Source of the DNA: an uncultured bacterium
GTDB taxonomy: Bacteria; Cyanobacteriota; Vampirovibrionia; Gastranaerophilales; Gastranaerophilaceae
Direction of reading: 5' to 3'
Assembly (NCBI GenBank): GCA_902763805.1
Contig: CACWTN010000003.1
Span: forward strand, 62,001-126,000
DNA: 64,000 nt
The notes under the pieces: model-generated
The model's database searches: none
What the model saw: the letters and a program-made list of their open reading frames with translations, nothing else
What the model was told of the DNA's origin: nothing
Made by a program: the position numbers and the translations under genes
In this document: piece by piece, positions 1 to 8,967 of the stretch
Position numbering within the stretch: position 1 is the stretch's first letter
Layout: every line of letters starts with the position of its first letter

Positions 1-3000
1 CTGATGAAGGCGAATTCTCGGTTGCAAGGCGTATCAGAAAATCTTCTCAGGGTTTTGTGAGTATATACTATATGGATGACAAAATTGTCACCAAAGAAGA
101 TATCTTAACCAGACTTGAAAAATATAACATTACTCCAAACAGTTATAACGTTATGATGCAGGGTGATGTAATGAGTATTACTAACTGCACCTCTAACGAA
201 AGACGAAAGATTGTTGATGAAATTGCCGGTGTTGCAGATTTTGACAGAAGAATAGAACAGGCGACTAATGAACTTGAAACAGTTGAAAAAAGAGTTGTAA
301 ATTCTACTTTGATTTTAAATGAAGTTAACAACAATCTCGAAAAATTAAAGGAAGAAAAAGAAGTTGCGATTAAATATCAAAAATTAAAAGAAGAAAAATC
401 AGGTTTGGAAAGTCAGATAAGTACTGTTAAATTCTTTGATTTGAAAAGAAATCTTGAAAAAGCGCATGAAAATATTCTTGATTTTACAAAGAAGAAAAAA
501 GAAGAAGAAGTCAAATCCAAAGACTTAGAAGAAAGACTAAAGCTGATAAAAGAAGAACACGAAAAAATTTCTCTGACTATAAAAGAAAAAGGTGAGGGGC
601 ATCAGCTTGAACTTCAGAAGGATGCTGAGGAGAAAAAGGGTTTAATTGCAAGAAAAAATGCTTCAATAGATTATTCGGATAAACAGATTCAATCAAATCT
701 TAAGTCTATTGATAATGCCAAAAACGGTATTGAAGTACAGGAAGGCAAAATCAAAGATAATGAGATAAAGATTGAAGCAAAGCGAAATGAAATCAAAAAT
801 ACAGACGCTAATATAAAAGAGAAACAGGCGGAATTAGCCAAAATACTGTCAGATGTTTCGGGTTTAACGGAAACTGCTGATAAGCAGCTTGAAAAGCGTA
901 CAGCATTAAGAAAAGAGCTGGAAGATTATAAGGATAAGGAAACAAACCTGATTCAGAAACAGGCTCCTATGGAATCAGAGCTTATGTCTAAAAAGAAAGC
1001 TTTGCAGGATACAAAACAGAGCTTAACTGAGCTGGAGGATTTTAAGACAAATTACAATGAAAACAAAGCCTCAAAAGAGCTTATGATTGAGCAGCTTGAA
1101 AAAGAGGTTGAAGATTTTAAGAATATTATCAAGAATACAATGAATGAGCTTGATAAAACAAAGAACGAGCTGGATGATGTTAATTATGACTTGCAGGCAG
1201 CAAGCAGAAAAGTAATTGAACTTGAAGCTGCGAAACGTGCAAACGAGGAGGCTAATCTCGGACGTGCGGTAGATACTGTTATGGGAGCCGGTATTCGTGG
1301 TGTTCACGCTCCGTTAATGAAACTCGGTAAAGTTGATGAAGAATACGCAACCGCTATGGAAATCGCAGTTGGCGGAAGAATGGCTAATATTGTTGTAGAT
1401 GATGAGCATGTTGCCGCAACCTGTATTGAAGTTCTTAAATCGGCAGGAGCTGGACGAGTTACTTTTGTTCCTCTGAATAAGATTGTTAAATGCCCCAAAA
1501 GCCTGAATTTGCCAAAGGATAAAGGCGTTATTGATTTTGCAATAAACCTTATTGATTTTGATGATGAGTATCTTAATGCATTTTATTATGCAGTAGGTGA
1601 AACTCTTGTTGTAGAAGACAGAGAGACTGCACACAAACTTATCGGTAAATACAGAATGGTCACATTGTCAGGAGATTTGTTTGAAAAATCAGGTTCTATA
1701 ACGGGCGGCTCAATAAAGAAAACAGGACTTAAATTTGCACAAAACTCCGATTCTGAAATAGACGGATTTAAAAAGAAACAAAAAGAACTTCAGGACAAGT
1801 ACTCTGCTCTGCTTGCAAAGAGGGATTCTCTTGAGGCTAAGATAGAAGACGTGCGAAGCAGAAATTCAAACTCTGTGACAGAACTCAGCAAGGCAAAAAT
1901 AGAACTTGAAAGTGAAAAAGTTAAGTTTGAAAATACTCAAAAAACTATTGATGAAAAACTTGAGTTTATAAAAAATACAGAACCGGAGATATCGGCTTTG
2001 GAAAAAAGTCTGGATAAACTTGAAGCTGAACATGTTGATTTGACTGAAAAAATGGCTGTGGTTCAGACAGAAATTGAAGAAATAGAAGCTTTGATGAATG
2101 ATGCTGATTTGAAAGCTCTTAAAGAAAAGACTGCAGGGGTTGAGAATGAAATCAAGCGTTATGAAAAGATTAAAGCTGATACAAATAACGATATTGACGG
2201 TTTGCTCAGCATGAATGAGTTCCTTAAAACGACGATTAAGACTCATAATGAAAATATCTCAAACGCATTGGAAGATAACAGAAAACTTGCTGTTGATAAG
2301 GAAAAATTCAAGGCGGAGATTGAAGATATACAGAAGGAACTTGATGAACTTCAGGTAAAAATTGATGAAATAACCGAAAAACTGAAAGAGCTTCTGCAGC
2401 AGCGTGAATCAATACAGCAGGATTTGGTAAAACTTGAAACTTCAAAAGAGCTGAAACTGAAAGAGATTGAAAATATAGCAGAACAAATAGAATCGTTTAA
2501 GGCGCGCAGACGTGAGCTTGAACCGCTTTTGGAAGAAACAAAATCTTCTCTGATAGAAGCAGGTGTAAATGTTGATGAGCTTGCACCGATAGAGATGTCT
2601 GTAGATGAAATAACTGCAAAAATACAGCGTTTGCAAAAACGAATGGATGAATTGGGCGCTGTTAATATGAAGGCTTTGGAAGATTTTGAAAATGTTTCTG
2701 CCCGTCAGGCTGAACTCCAGGGACAGATAGAAACTTTATCAAGAGAAAGAGAGCAGATTCTCGAGAGAATGAAAGGGTATGAGGATTTGAAAAAAGAAAC
2801 ATTCCTCAAAACATATAATGCTCTTAATGAAAACTTTAAGGATATATTCCACAGATTATCCGAAGGTGAAGGTACTCTGATACTGGAAAATGAAGAAAAA
2901 CCGTTTGAAGGCGGACTTGATATTGAGGCTCAGCCGAGAGATAAAAAGAAACAACGTCTTGCAGGTATGTCAGGCGGTGAAAAAGCACTTACAGCTTTGG

Positions 3001-3245
3001 CATTTGTATTTTCTATTCAGAAGTATATGCCTGCACCTTTTTATGCGTTTGATGAAGTTGATGCGAGCCTTGACGGTATAAACGTTGAGAAGCTTGCTCA
3101 TATTGTTCAGTCACAGTCTGAAACAACGCAGTTTATAGTAGTAAGCCACAGAAAGCCGATGATTGAATCTGCTAACCGTACAATTGGTGTTACTCAGAAG
3201 GAAAAAGGCATATCTAAAGTAACGGGTGTTAAATTAAGAGATTAG
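1..3245 (+). CDS. smc: Chromosome segregation protein SMC (5' end outside window)
   Basis: This is the SMC ATPase of the condensin-like complex that compacts and segregates the chromosome with ScpA and ScpB. The reading frame is open from base 3, so the gene starts upstream and roughly 100 N-terminal residues with the Walker A motif are missing. What remains shows a long Lys/Glu-rich coiled coil, the hinge domain at about nt 1260-1720 (Gly-rich, ending near SGSITGGS), the second coiled coil, and the C-terminal ATPase half. That half carries the ABC signature LAGMSGGEKALTALAF, a Walker B segment FYAFDEVDASLD and a switch His in VSHRK. An internal GTG at 57 should not be taken as the start because homologous sequence continues upstream. 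Its partners scpA and scpB follow after a 205-bp gap with a separate promoter. Confidence 0.96.
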   Translation, partial: DEGEFSVARRIRKSSQGFVSIYYMDDKIVTKEDILTRLEKYNITPNSYNVMMQGDVMSITNCTSNERRKIVDEIAGVADFDRRIEQATNELETVEKRVVNSTLILNEVNNNLEKLKEEKEVAIKYQKLKEEKSGLESQISTVKFFDLKRNLEKAHENILDFTKKKKEEEVKSKDLEERLKLIKEEHEKISLTIKEKGEGHQLELQKDAEEKKGLIARKNASIDYSDKQIQSNLKSIDNAKNGIEVQEGKIKDNEIKIEAKRNEIKNTDANIKEKQAELAKILSDVSGLTETADKQLEKRTALRKELEDYKDKETNLIQKQAPMESELMSKKKALQDTKQSLTELEDFKTNYNENKASKELMIEQLEKEVEDFKNIIKNTMNELDKTKNELDDVNYDLQAASRKVIELEAAKRANEEANLGRAVDTVMGAGIRGVHAPLMKLGKVDEEYATAMEIAVGGRMANIVVDDEHVAATCIEVLKSAGAGRVTFVPLNKIVKCPKSLNLPKDKGVIDFAINLIDFDDEYLNAFYYAVGETLVVEDRETAHKLIGKYRMVTLSGDLFEKSGSITGGSIKKTGLKFAQNSDSEIDGFKKKQKELQDKYSALLAKRDSLEAKIEDVRSRNSNSVTELSKAKIELESEKVKFENTQKTIDEKLEFIKNTEPEISALEKSLDKLEAEHVDLTEKMAVVQTEIEEIEALMNDADLKALKEKTAGVENEIKRYEKIKADTNNDIDGLLSMNEFLKTTIKTHNENISNALEDNRKLAVDKEKFKAEIEDIQKELDELQVKIDEITEKLKELLQQRESIQQDLVKLETSKELKLKEIENIAEQIESFKARRRELEPLLEETKSSLIEAGVNVDELAPIEMSVDEITAKIQRLQKRMDELGAVNMKALEDFENVSARQAELQGQIETLSREREQILERMKGYEDLKKETFLKTYNALNENFKDIFHRLSEGEGTLILENEEKPFEGGLDIEAQPRDKKKQRLAGMSGGEKALTALAFVFSIQKYMPAPFYAFDEVDASLDGINVEKLAHIVQSQSETTQFIVVSHRKPMIESANRTIGVTQKEKGISKVTGVKLRD

Positions 3246-3277
3246 CTATAAAAAAGAATTTTACCGCTGTTACAATT

Positions 3278-3306
3278 TTGCGTAAAAAGCTTGTGCATGG
3301 TATAAT
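3278..3306 (+). promoter_or_regulatory. Sigma70-type promoter for scpA operon
   Basis: TTGCGT at 3278-3283 and a perfect TATAAT at 3301-3306 are separated by 17 bp. They lie in the smc-scpA gap, which suggests scpAB can be transcribed apart from smc. Known consensus only; no start site was mapped. Confidence 0.6.
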
Positions 3307-3341
3307 TTTCCTGTGGGAGGGGTTGGTTAGACCCGTTAAAA

Positions 3342-3360
3342 TACTCATTTTAGATGAGTA
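3342..3360 (+). promoter_or_regulatory. Inverted repeat in scpA leader
   Basis: TACTCAT and ATGAGTA form a perfect 7-bp inverted repeat with a 5-base loop, about 35 bases after the predicted scpA start of transcription. There is no T run, so it is not a terminator. It could be an operator or a leader hairpin. Confidence 0.35.
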
Positions 3361-3450
3361 CAGAAGAAAAGATATAAGATAAAATAATTATGAGATAATA
3401 GGCTGAATATTGCGGAACGTGTCTGCAAACCGGCTTTTCTCAAAGGTGAT

Positions 3451-4341
3451 ATGGCAATAAACAGTATAGATAGTATGAATATACCGAATCAGGAAAACTA
3501 TGTTCAGGAAGCTGAAGTTGACGGAATAGAGATTCTTGTCAATATGGCCAGACAGGGAAAAATCGATCCGTGGAATGTTAATATTGTTGACGTTACGGAT
3601 AAATATCTCATGCATCTTTTTAAGTCAAAAGCTCAAAACCTCAGACTTACGGGCAGAACTCTGTTGTTTGCGGCTATACTGTTAAAGCTGAAATCAAATG
3701 TTTTGGAAGGTCTTGATATTAACGACTTTGAACCTCACCATGATGATGAAATGTATTTCCCCGAAGATGAGGAACTTGATTACGGTGTTGAAGATTATAT
3801 TCCGACAAACAACGTAATTTCAATTGATGAAGTTTTGCAGAGAAGGACTTCCGTAAGATTAAATCATAACAGAGTGGTTACATTGCGTGATTTGATACGT
3901 CAATTGGAGTTTTATGAACAATTAGACAGAAAACAATCTCTGAAAAATTCTCTTGAAAGAGCTGCCAGACGCAGAGGTAACAGCATTTCAAGAATGACAA
4001 CGGAAGATATTTTCAAAATGCAGCATGACGAATATATAGCAGAAGGTGTTGCACGTCTGAAAGATAATCTGGAAGAAATTTTAAACAGACAGGATAAGAT
4101 AGAACTTAATGAACTTACTCTGCTAGGAATGGACAGAATAAGCGCATATATTTCACTGCTGTTTTTGACCGTGGACAGTGATTATGATTTGGTGCAGGAT
4201 GAGTTTTATTCTGATTTATATGTTGTAAAATGTCCGCATGTTGAAAATGCCGAAGAAGATTTTGAACAAAGTTTTGATAATGCAAAAAGTGTTATTGCTG
4301 AACAAGAGGTAGAGCATGGAGCAGTTGAAATCCAGAATTGA
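3451..4341 (+). CDS. scpA: Segregation and condensation protein A
   Basis: ScpA is the kleisin subunit that bridges the SMC heads. The 296-residue protein has the family N-terminus (DGIEILVNMARQGKIDPW followed by VNIVDVTDKYL), an acidic central linker around residues 85-125, and a C-terminal winged-helix region (LNELTLLGMDRISAYISLLF). This matches the usual 240-300 residue length. The ATG at 3451 follows AAAGGTGAT, a good ribosome-binding site. The 3' end overlaps scpB by 26 bases, indicating translational coupling. It lies downstream of smc, the expected partner. Confidence 0.94.
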   Translation: MAINSIDSMNIPNQENYVQEAEVDGIEILVNMARQGKIDPWNVNIVDVTDKYLMHLFKSKAQNLRLTGRTLLFAAILLKLKSNVLEGLDINDFEPHHDDEMYFPEDEELDYGVEDYIPTNNVISIDEVLQRRTSVRLNHNRVVTLRDLIRQLEFYEQLDRKQSLKNSLERAARRRGNSISRMTTEDIFKMQHDEYIAEGVARLKDNLEEILNRQDKIELNELTLLGMDRISAYISLLFLTVDSDYDLVQDEFYSDLYVVKCPHVENAEEDFEQSFDNAKSVIAEQEVEHGAVEIQN

Positions 4342-4900
4342 GGCAGTTTTATTTGTTACGGCAAAGGTTCTTCAGGTAAACGAAATTGCGGAAATTCTTG
4401 AAGAACAGCCTGAAGCTGTTGAAGAAGCTTTATTGGAGCTTATTATGGATTATGCTTCAAGAGAAGGCGCTTTGGAAATCGATGACGAAAACGGGTATAT
4501 CTTACAGGTTAAACAGGAACATCTTGATATAGTCGAAAAGCTTTGCCCTGTTGAACTCAAGCCTCCCGTTTTAAAAACGCTTACTGTTATAGCGCTGAAA
4601 GAACCTATCCGTCAGTCTTATTTGAAGGAATTAAGAGGTTCTAACGCCTATGAGCATGTTCAGGAGCTTTTGGAAAAAGGATTAATTTCAAGACATAAAG
4701 ATAAAAACGGACGTTCCTTTAATATTAAAACAACTCCTAAGTTTGCGGAATATTTTAAATTAAAAGGCGATATCAGAGCTTTGGTAAAAACGTTAAATAT
4801 TGATAACGGTGTAAAAGATGACCCTGAAGAAGAAAATAATGCAGAAAATAAAGGGGTAAACGAAGGGGTAATAAACAATTTAGATGAAGATTTGGGTTAA
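4316..4900 (+). CDS. scpB: Segregation and condensation protein B
   Basis: ScpB is the second accessory subunit of SMC-ScpAB. It has two winged-helix domains: the N-terminal one begins RIEAVLFVTAKVLQVNEIAEIL and the second contains KEPIRQSYLKELRG, ending with the RSFNIKTTPKFAEYFKLK segment typical of the family. After residue about 160 the protein runs into an Asn/Glu-rich tail whose codons include two tandem GGGGTAA-containing units (4853-4860 and just after), part of a motif found elsewhere in this window. The start overlaps scpA and the end overlaps the next gene by 17 bases, so the three genes look like one operon. Confidence 0.93.
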   Translation: MEQLKSRIEAVLFVTAKVLQVNEIAEILEEQPEAVEEALLELIMDYASREGALEIDDENGYILQVKQEHLDIVEKLCPVELKPPVLKTLTVIALKEPIRQSYLKELRGSNAYEHVQELLEKGLISRHKDKNGRSFNIKTTPKFAEYFKLKGDIRALVKTLNIDNGVKDDPEEENNAENKGVNEGVINNLDEDLG

Positions 4901-6350
4901 AATACTATTTTTCGCTTTAATCTTGGTATCGGCAGCAATTTCTGTTTTGTTTTATATGAACAGGGCGAATGTGTATGCTGCTTTGGGTGAATATTATACA
5001 AAACGCGATAATTATTCTTCTGCGCAGCATTATTACGAAAAGTCTTTTTTGCTGGGAAATCAGGACAGAGGTTTCAGAGAAAAGTATGTTAATCTGCTTA
5101 TAAACTCTCCGCTTACAATTGAGGCGCAGGAAAGGCTTGTAAATATAGCGGAGGATTCGAAAAAAGATTCGGCATCCGAATCCGCAAAATACTTTTTATA
5201 CAACTTAAAAAGAGAGATACATAATAAATATCCCGATAATTATATACAACAAGCTCCTTATAATGAGAAAATCGTGCATTGGGGCAAATTACCGATAACA
5301 TATACAATAAAGCAGCCAAAAGGTGTTCCGCATGAGCTGGTAACTGCAGTTAATGATGCCTTTGATACCTGGGAAAGAGCAAGCTCTGCACGTATAAGAT
5401 TTGAACGGACGGCTATAAATCCCGATATTGTGGTAAGTTTTACAAATTACACAATCAAAAAACCAAAAGAAGGCGAAAAATATGTTGTTGCATATACAGT
5501 TCCGTCTATATCTTCAAACAAACTAAACAGAATGGATATGGTCCTTAATATTTCCAATATTGACGGAAAGCTGTTTACTCCCAACCAAATATATAATACT
5601 GCGCTTCATGAAGTATTTCACACACTCGGTTTTATGGGACACAGCTTTGACAAGGAAAATGTAATGTATCTGGCACAGACTACAGATATGCTGAATGAAG
5701 ATGAGAGGAGAAATTTAACTGAGGCTGATAAATCAACACTTGAACTTTTTTATAAAATAAAACCCGATATAACAAATGCAAATGAGTTCAGGTATGAATA
5801 TATTCCTTATCCCGTAATCGGTGATAATGCAGATGTTAATTATGCAAAAGCTGACGAAGCAAAAAAATATATAAGAAAAGCGCCGAGAGTTCCTTCCGGG
5901 TATATTGATCTGGCTCAGACCCAGATAAACCAAAAAGATTTTTTAGGTGCTATGGACAGTCTAAAAAAAGCGTTATTCCTGTCAAACAATGATGAAACAA
6001 AATTTCTTGTACTGTATAATCTTGCAGTCACCTGTCTGCTGGACAAAGATTACATACTTGCAGAATTTTATGTAAAAAAGGCTATGGAAATCAAAGATGA
6101 AGATGATTTACACGTTTTATCTGCTCAGATATATACAGGAACAAAAGACAACAACGGGGCAATAAAAGAATATTCATATCTTTTAGCAAAGAACCCTGAC
6201 AACATTGATTATGTTTCAAATCTCGCTAATTTGTATCTGAAACAGTATGATTATATCAAAGCAAGAAAAATCCTAAAAGCTTATATCAGACGGAATCCGC
6301 AGGAAAAGAATAATCCACGTTTCAGACCTTGTAAGCTATTGTTATTCTAG
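4884..6350 (+). CDS. Membrane-anchored matrixin-like metalloprotease with TPR repeats
   Basis: The 488-residue protein starts with one transmembrane segment (about residues 4-25) followed by a TPR-like pair. Residues about 120-295 resemble the matrixin/metzincin fold: a VNDAFDTWERAS helix, a PDIVVSF strand, the zinc motif HEVFHTLGFMGHS with His242, Glu243, His246 and His253, and a later NVMY that fits the Met-turn. The usual metzincin spacing is HExxHxxGxxH; here one extra residue precedes the third His. The rest (about 330-475) is TPR repeats. Function and substrate are unknown; an envelope-located peptidase is inferred from the N-terminal anchor. It overlaps scpB and is probably co-transcribed with it. 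Confidence 0.7.
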   Translation: MKIWVKILFFALILVSAAISVLFYMNRANVYAALGEYYTKRDNYSSAQHYYEKSFLLGNQDRGFREKYVNLLINSPLTIEAQERLVNIAEDSKKDSASESAKYFLYNLKREIHNKYPDNYIQQAPYNEKIVHWGKLPITYTIKQPKGVPHELVTAVNDAFDTWERASSARIRFERTAINPDIVVSFTNYTIKKPKEGEKYVVAYTVPSISSNKLNRMDMVLNISNIDGKLFTPNQIYNTALHEVFHTLGFMGHSFDKENVMYLAQTTDMLNEDERRNLTEADKSTLELFYKIKPDITNANEFRYEYIPYPVIGDNADVNYAKADEAKKYIRKAPRVPSGYIDLAQTQINQKDFLGAMDSLKKALFLSNNDETKFLVLYNLAVTCLLDKDYILAEFYVKKAMEIKDEDDLHVLSAQIYTGTKDNNGAIKEYSYLLAKNPDNIDYVSNLANLYLKQYDYIKARKILKAYIRRNPQEKNNPRFRPCKLLLF

Positions 6351-6374
6351 GATTTATATGATATATTTACCCTT

Positions 6375-6587
6375 ATGAAAGTCAGTCCCGTTCACCCATC
6401 AATATTTACGCCAAAAACTACAGGTTATGCGTCTGCAGCGGCAATGGGTGCATGCGTATTAAGTGCCGTATCCAAAAATAAAACATTTAAAAAAATGCAC
6501 AAACCATTATCTCTGGCGGCGGTGTTATTAACAGTTTTTCATGTCGGTTTAACAGAATATTACAATTATAAATACAGGGTTAAGTAA
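6375..6587 (+). CDS. Small two-helix membrane protein, unknown function
   Basis: A 70-residue protein with two short hydrophobic segments (about residues 18-33 and 47-61) separated by a Lys-rich loop. The N-terminus MKVSPVHPSIFTPK resembles the short leader-like starts of other hypothetical proteins in this window. It lies 24 bases after the metalloprotease gene, in the same direction, with no clear ribosome-binding site. I cannot assign a function. Confidence 0.55.
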   Translation: MKVSPVHPSIFTPKTTGYASAAAMGACVLSAVSKNKTFKKMHKPLSLAAVLLTVFHVGLTEYYNYKYRVK

Positions 6588-6610
6588 ATAGAGCGGTTTT
6601 AACTATGTTA

Positions 6611-6675
6611 ATTTTGTAACAAAATACACTTATTATTGTTACAATTATATTTTCTTTGTATTGTTTATTATACAA
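6611..6675. promoter_or_regulatory. Cluster of inverted repeats upstream of NrtR-like gene
   Basis: Three small palindromes lie in the 142-bp gap: ATTTTG-TAA-CAAAAT at 6611-6625, ATTGT-T-ACAAT at 6635-6645, and TTGTAT-N8-ATACAA at 6656-6675. The last one also contains promoter-like hexamers. They are plausible operators for autoregulation by the adjacent NrtR-like protein; this is inference. Confidence 0.4.
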
Positions 6676-6729
6676 TTTATTAGAAAGAGTATACAAAGAG
6701 CAATCTTTAATAATGTTCAGAGGTGGTGA

Positions 6730-7410
6730 ATGTTTAATGAGGTAAAAACACACGAGATTACGGTAGATACGGTTATTTTGACCATAAAAAATAACGCATT
6801 GAACGTACTTCTTGTAAAACGTAACAACGAGCCGTTTAAAGATAAATGGGCAATCCCCGGCGGATATGTAAGAATGTCTGAAAACCTTGACGAAGCAGCA
6901 GTTCGTGTATTAAAAGAAAAAACAAATGTAGAGAATATTTATCTTGAACAGTTATACACATTTGGCGATCCGCTGAGACACCCTGTTTCAAGGGTAATAA
7001 CCTGTGCATATTTTGCATTGATACGTTCGGAAGATGTTGATGTTGTAACAACAGATGATTTGGCTTGGCATAAAGTTTCTGAGCTTCCGCCTCTTGCATT
7101 TGACCACAAAGAAATTATCGAATATGCTCTGAAAAGAACACGTGAAAGATTGGAAATGTGTCCTGTTGCATACCAGCTTTTAAACGAAAAATTTACGCTT
7201 ACAGAAATGCAGAAGGCTTATGAAATGATTATGGAGAAAAAACTCGATAAACGTAATTTCAGAAAGAAGGTTATTACAACTGACGGTCTGAGAGAGTTAA
7301 ATGAGTTTTCAAAATCATCTTCAAAAAGGCCGGCAAGATTGTACACATTTGAAAATATTAAGCTGAATTCAAAGCGTGCACATTTTATTAAAAAGGAAAA
7401 AAAGGGGTAA
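6730..7410 (+). CDS. NrtR-like Nudix/winged-helix transcriptional regulator
   Basis: Residues 1-140 form a Nudix domain (TVDTVILTI, LLVKRNNEPFKDKWAIPGGY) and residues about 150-226 a winged-helix tail, the architecture of the NrtR family that regulates NAD or sugar metabolism. The Nudix box reads GYVRMSENLDEAAVRVLKEK: the Glu of the RE pair is Val, one Glu of the EE pair is Lys, and the following Gly is Asn. Hydrolysis is therefore unlikely and a ligand-sensing regulator is favoured. The ATG at 6730 follows AGAGGTGGTGA. The stop codon lies within an AGGGGTAAA motif just upstream of secG, 6 bases away. Targets are unknown apart from the palindromes in front of the gene. Confidence 0.8.
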   Translation: MFNEVKTHEITVDTVILTIKNNALNVLLVKRNNEPFKDKWAIPGGYVRMSENLDEAAVRVLKEKTNVENIYLEQLYTFGDPLRHPVSRVITCAYFALIRSEDVDVVTTDDLAWHKVSELPPLAFDHKEIIEYALKRTRERLEMCPVAYQLLNEKFTLTEMQKAYEMIMEKKLDKRNFRKKVITTDGLRELNEFSKSSSKRPARLYTFENIKLNSKRAHFIKKEKKG

Positions 7411-7416
7411 ACAGAT

Positions 7417-7641
7417 ATGTTAAAATTACTTTGGACAATAATGGTTGTATCAGCAATATTAATGATAGTTCTTATCCTTATGCATTCACCTAAGGGTGAC
7501 GGAATTGCAGGGATAGGAAGTGCAGCTCAAATGTTTACATCACAGAAAAGCGCAGAAAAAGGACTTAATAAATTGACAGGCATTGTAGCTTTGATATTTG
7601 TAGTTTGTGTATTTATTCTGGGATTTGGAATTGTAAGCTAA
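7417..7641 (+). CDS. secG: Protein translocase subunit SecG
   Basis: SecG is the small accessory subunit of the SecYEG export channel. The 74-residue product has the family layout of two transmembrane helices (about 3-22 and 51-72) joined by a loop with IAGIGSAAQMFTSQKSAEKG, where the Gly/Ser-rich stretch is the usual SecG signature. It starts 6 bases after the NrtR-like gene; the AAGGGG there can serve as ribosome-binding site. A strong terminator follows. Confidence 0.9.
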   Translation: MLKLLWTIMVVSAILMIVLILMHSPKGDGIAGIGSAAQMFTSQKSAEKGLNKLTGIVALIFVVCVFILGFGIVS

Positions 7642-7649
7642 AAAGATAT

Positions 7650-7694
7650 AAAAAGAAAGCGGTCTGAACAATTTGTTCAGACCGCTTTCTTTTT
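7650..7694. terminator. Bidirectional rho-independent terminator
   Basis: A 16-bp perfect stem (7654-7669 with 7675-7690) around AGCGGTCTGAAC has a 5-base loop, an A run on the left and a T run on the right. It lies between secG and the convergent glycosyltransferase gene and can serve both. Confidence 0.93.
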
Positions 7695-8967
7695 ATTCAT
7701 TATTTTTAAACATAATTTTCAGCATTTCATCGACAGTTTTTTCCCAATTGAACAATTTTGCCCGTTCAAGTCCTTTCGCTGCATTCTCTTTTCTTAAAGC
7801 TTCATTGTAATAGTATTTTTCATAAGCGGCAATATGTTCATCGTCACTATAGCAGTTAATTTTTATCCCTGCGTCACCGATAACTTCCGGCAGTGAAGAA
7901 TTGTCTGATGTAATAACAGGACAGCCGCATTTCATAGCTTCAAGAACGGGAAGTCCGAAACCTTCATATTCTGATGTATATGTAAACCATTCTGCACAGT
8001 GATAAAGTATCGGCAGGTCTTCATCGTCAACATATCCTATCTGAAGAACATTGTCCATACTTAATCCGGCTGTTTCTTTGTTAAATTTTTTCTTAAAGGC
8101 ATTCCATTGTCCGCCGCCCATAACTAGAACCAAATCATTAATATTGTTCTTTTTTATAAACTCTATGAACGTTTTGACCATTCTGATTAGATTTTTTCTC
8201 GGTTCCATAGAACATAGGGAGAACAGGTATTTTTTGTCATTGGGAATATGGTATTTTGTTTTCACTTTTGTTAATAAGTCTGGATTATCGGAATATTTAA
8301 AGTCACAGCCAAGATATACTGTATGAATTTTATTGGGCTTAATTTGCGGTTTGTATTTCAGAAAATCCTGCCTTGCACTTTCCGAATCCGTAAAATAATT
8401 GTCATTTCCGTTGAGAGTCTTGAACAGTTTAAGAGCCCAGTGGTTGCAGTCTATTGAGTAGTAATGCGGGAATAAAATCAAAATCATGTCATACAGGAAC
8501 GTATAGCGATTTTTTATATTAATGTGTCCGATACATTCAGGAAATGCTGTATATGGCGAAAAGACTGCATCAAACCTGTTGAATGACAGTAACTTGCAAT
8601 ATAAATCAAGAGATAATTTTTGTAAATAATAACGTGAGTAAATGATAAAATTTAAAAAAGCTCTTGTTATAAAATTTTTATCCTGTGTGCAAATATAAGA
8701 TAAATTGTCAACGTATACTTTTTCAGGGGGTTGTTTTAAAACAATAGTTTTTAAAGCCGCTTTAGGAAAATATTGTTTAAGAACTTTTTTCAGATTATCT
8801 TTTCTGTCATGCGATATGTAAAGGGTAATTTTCAAATGATCTCTTTTTATCATGTATTTAAGAATGTTAAATGCCGTAAAATATATTCCCGAACGGTCTG
8901 TAGTTTTGTTGGCACCAGATGCGATGATTTTTGCATCAAATAATAATTTAAATTTTTTATTTTTCAT
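7693..8967 (-). CDS. Family 4 glycosyltransferase (GT-B fold)
   Basis: This is a retaining GT4-type glycosyltransferase, probably for surface polysaccharide or lipid-linked sugar. The C-terminal half has the nucleotide-sugar binding region: SLCSMEPRKNLIRMVKTF, then IGYVDDEDLPILYHCAEWF, then EYEGFGLPVLEAMKCG with the E-x7-E pair. I place the start at the ATG at 8967, preceded by GACAGGAAAAGT. A GTG at 8991 gives an 8-residue longer product but lies deeper inside the upstream gene and has a poorer site. It overlaps that gene's stop by about 10 bases, so the two are coupled. The substrate cannot be told from sequence. Confidence 0.87.
   Translation of the reverse strand: MKNKKFKLLFDAKIIASGANKTTDRSGIYFTAFNILKYMIKRDHLKITLYISHDRKDNLKKVLKQYFPKAALKTIVLKQPPEKVYVDNLSYICTQDKNFITRAFLNFIIYSRYYLQKLSLDLYCKLLSFNRFDAVFSPYTAFPECIGHINIKNRYTFLYDMILILFPHYYSIDCNHWALKLFKTLNGNDNYFTDSESARQDFLKYKPQIKPNKIHTVYLGCDFKYSDNPDLLTKVKTKYHIPNDKKYLFSLCSMEPRKNLIRMVKTFIEFIKKNNINDLVLVMGGGQWNAFKKKFNKETAGLSMDNVLQIGYVDDEDLPILYHCAEWFTYTSEYEGFGLPVLEAMKCGCPVITSDNSSLPEVIGDAGIKINCYSDDEHIAAYEKYYYNEALRKENAAKGLERAKLFNWEKTVDEMLKIMFKNNE

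Noticed and set aside
1304-1634. Opposite-strand ORFs over smc, argS, malQ and others
   Set aside because: They lie wholly inside well-supported genes on the other strand, with no ribosome-binding site or recognisable protein; treated as shadows.
57-3245. GTG at 57 as start of SMC
   Set aside because: The frame is open to base 3 with family-like sequence upstream (VARRIRKSSQGF); the gene is cut by the window edge.
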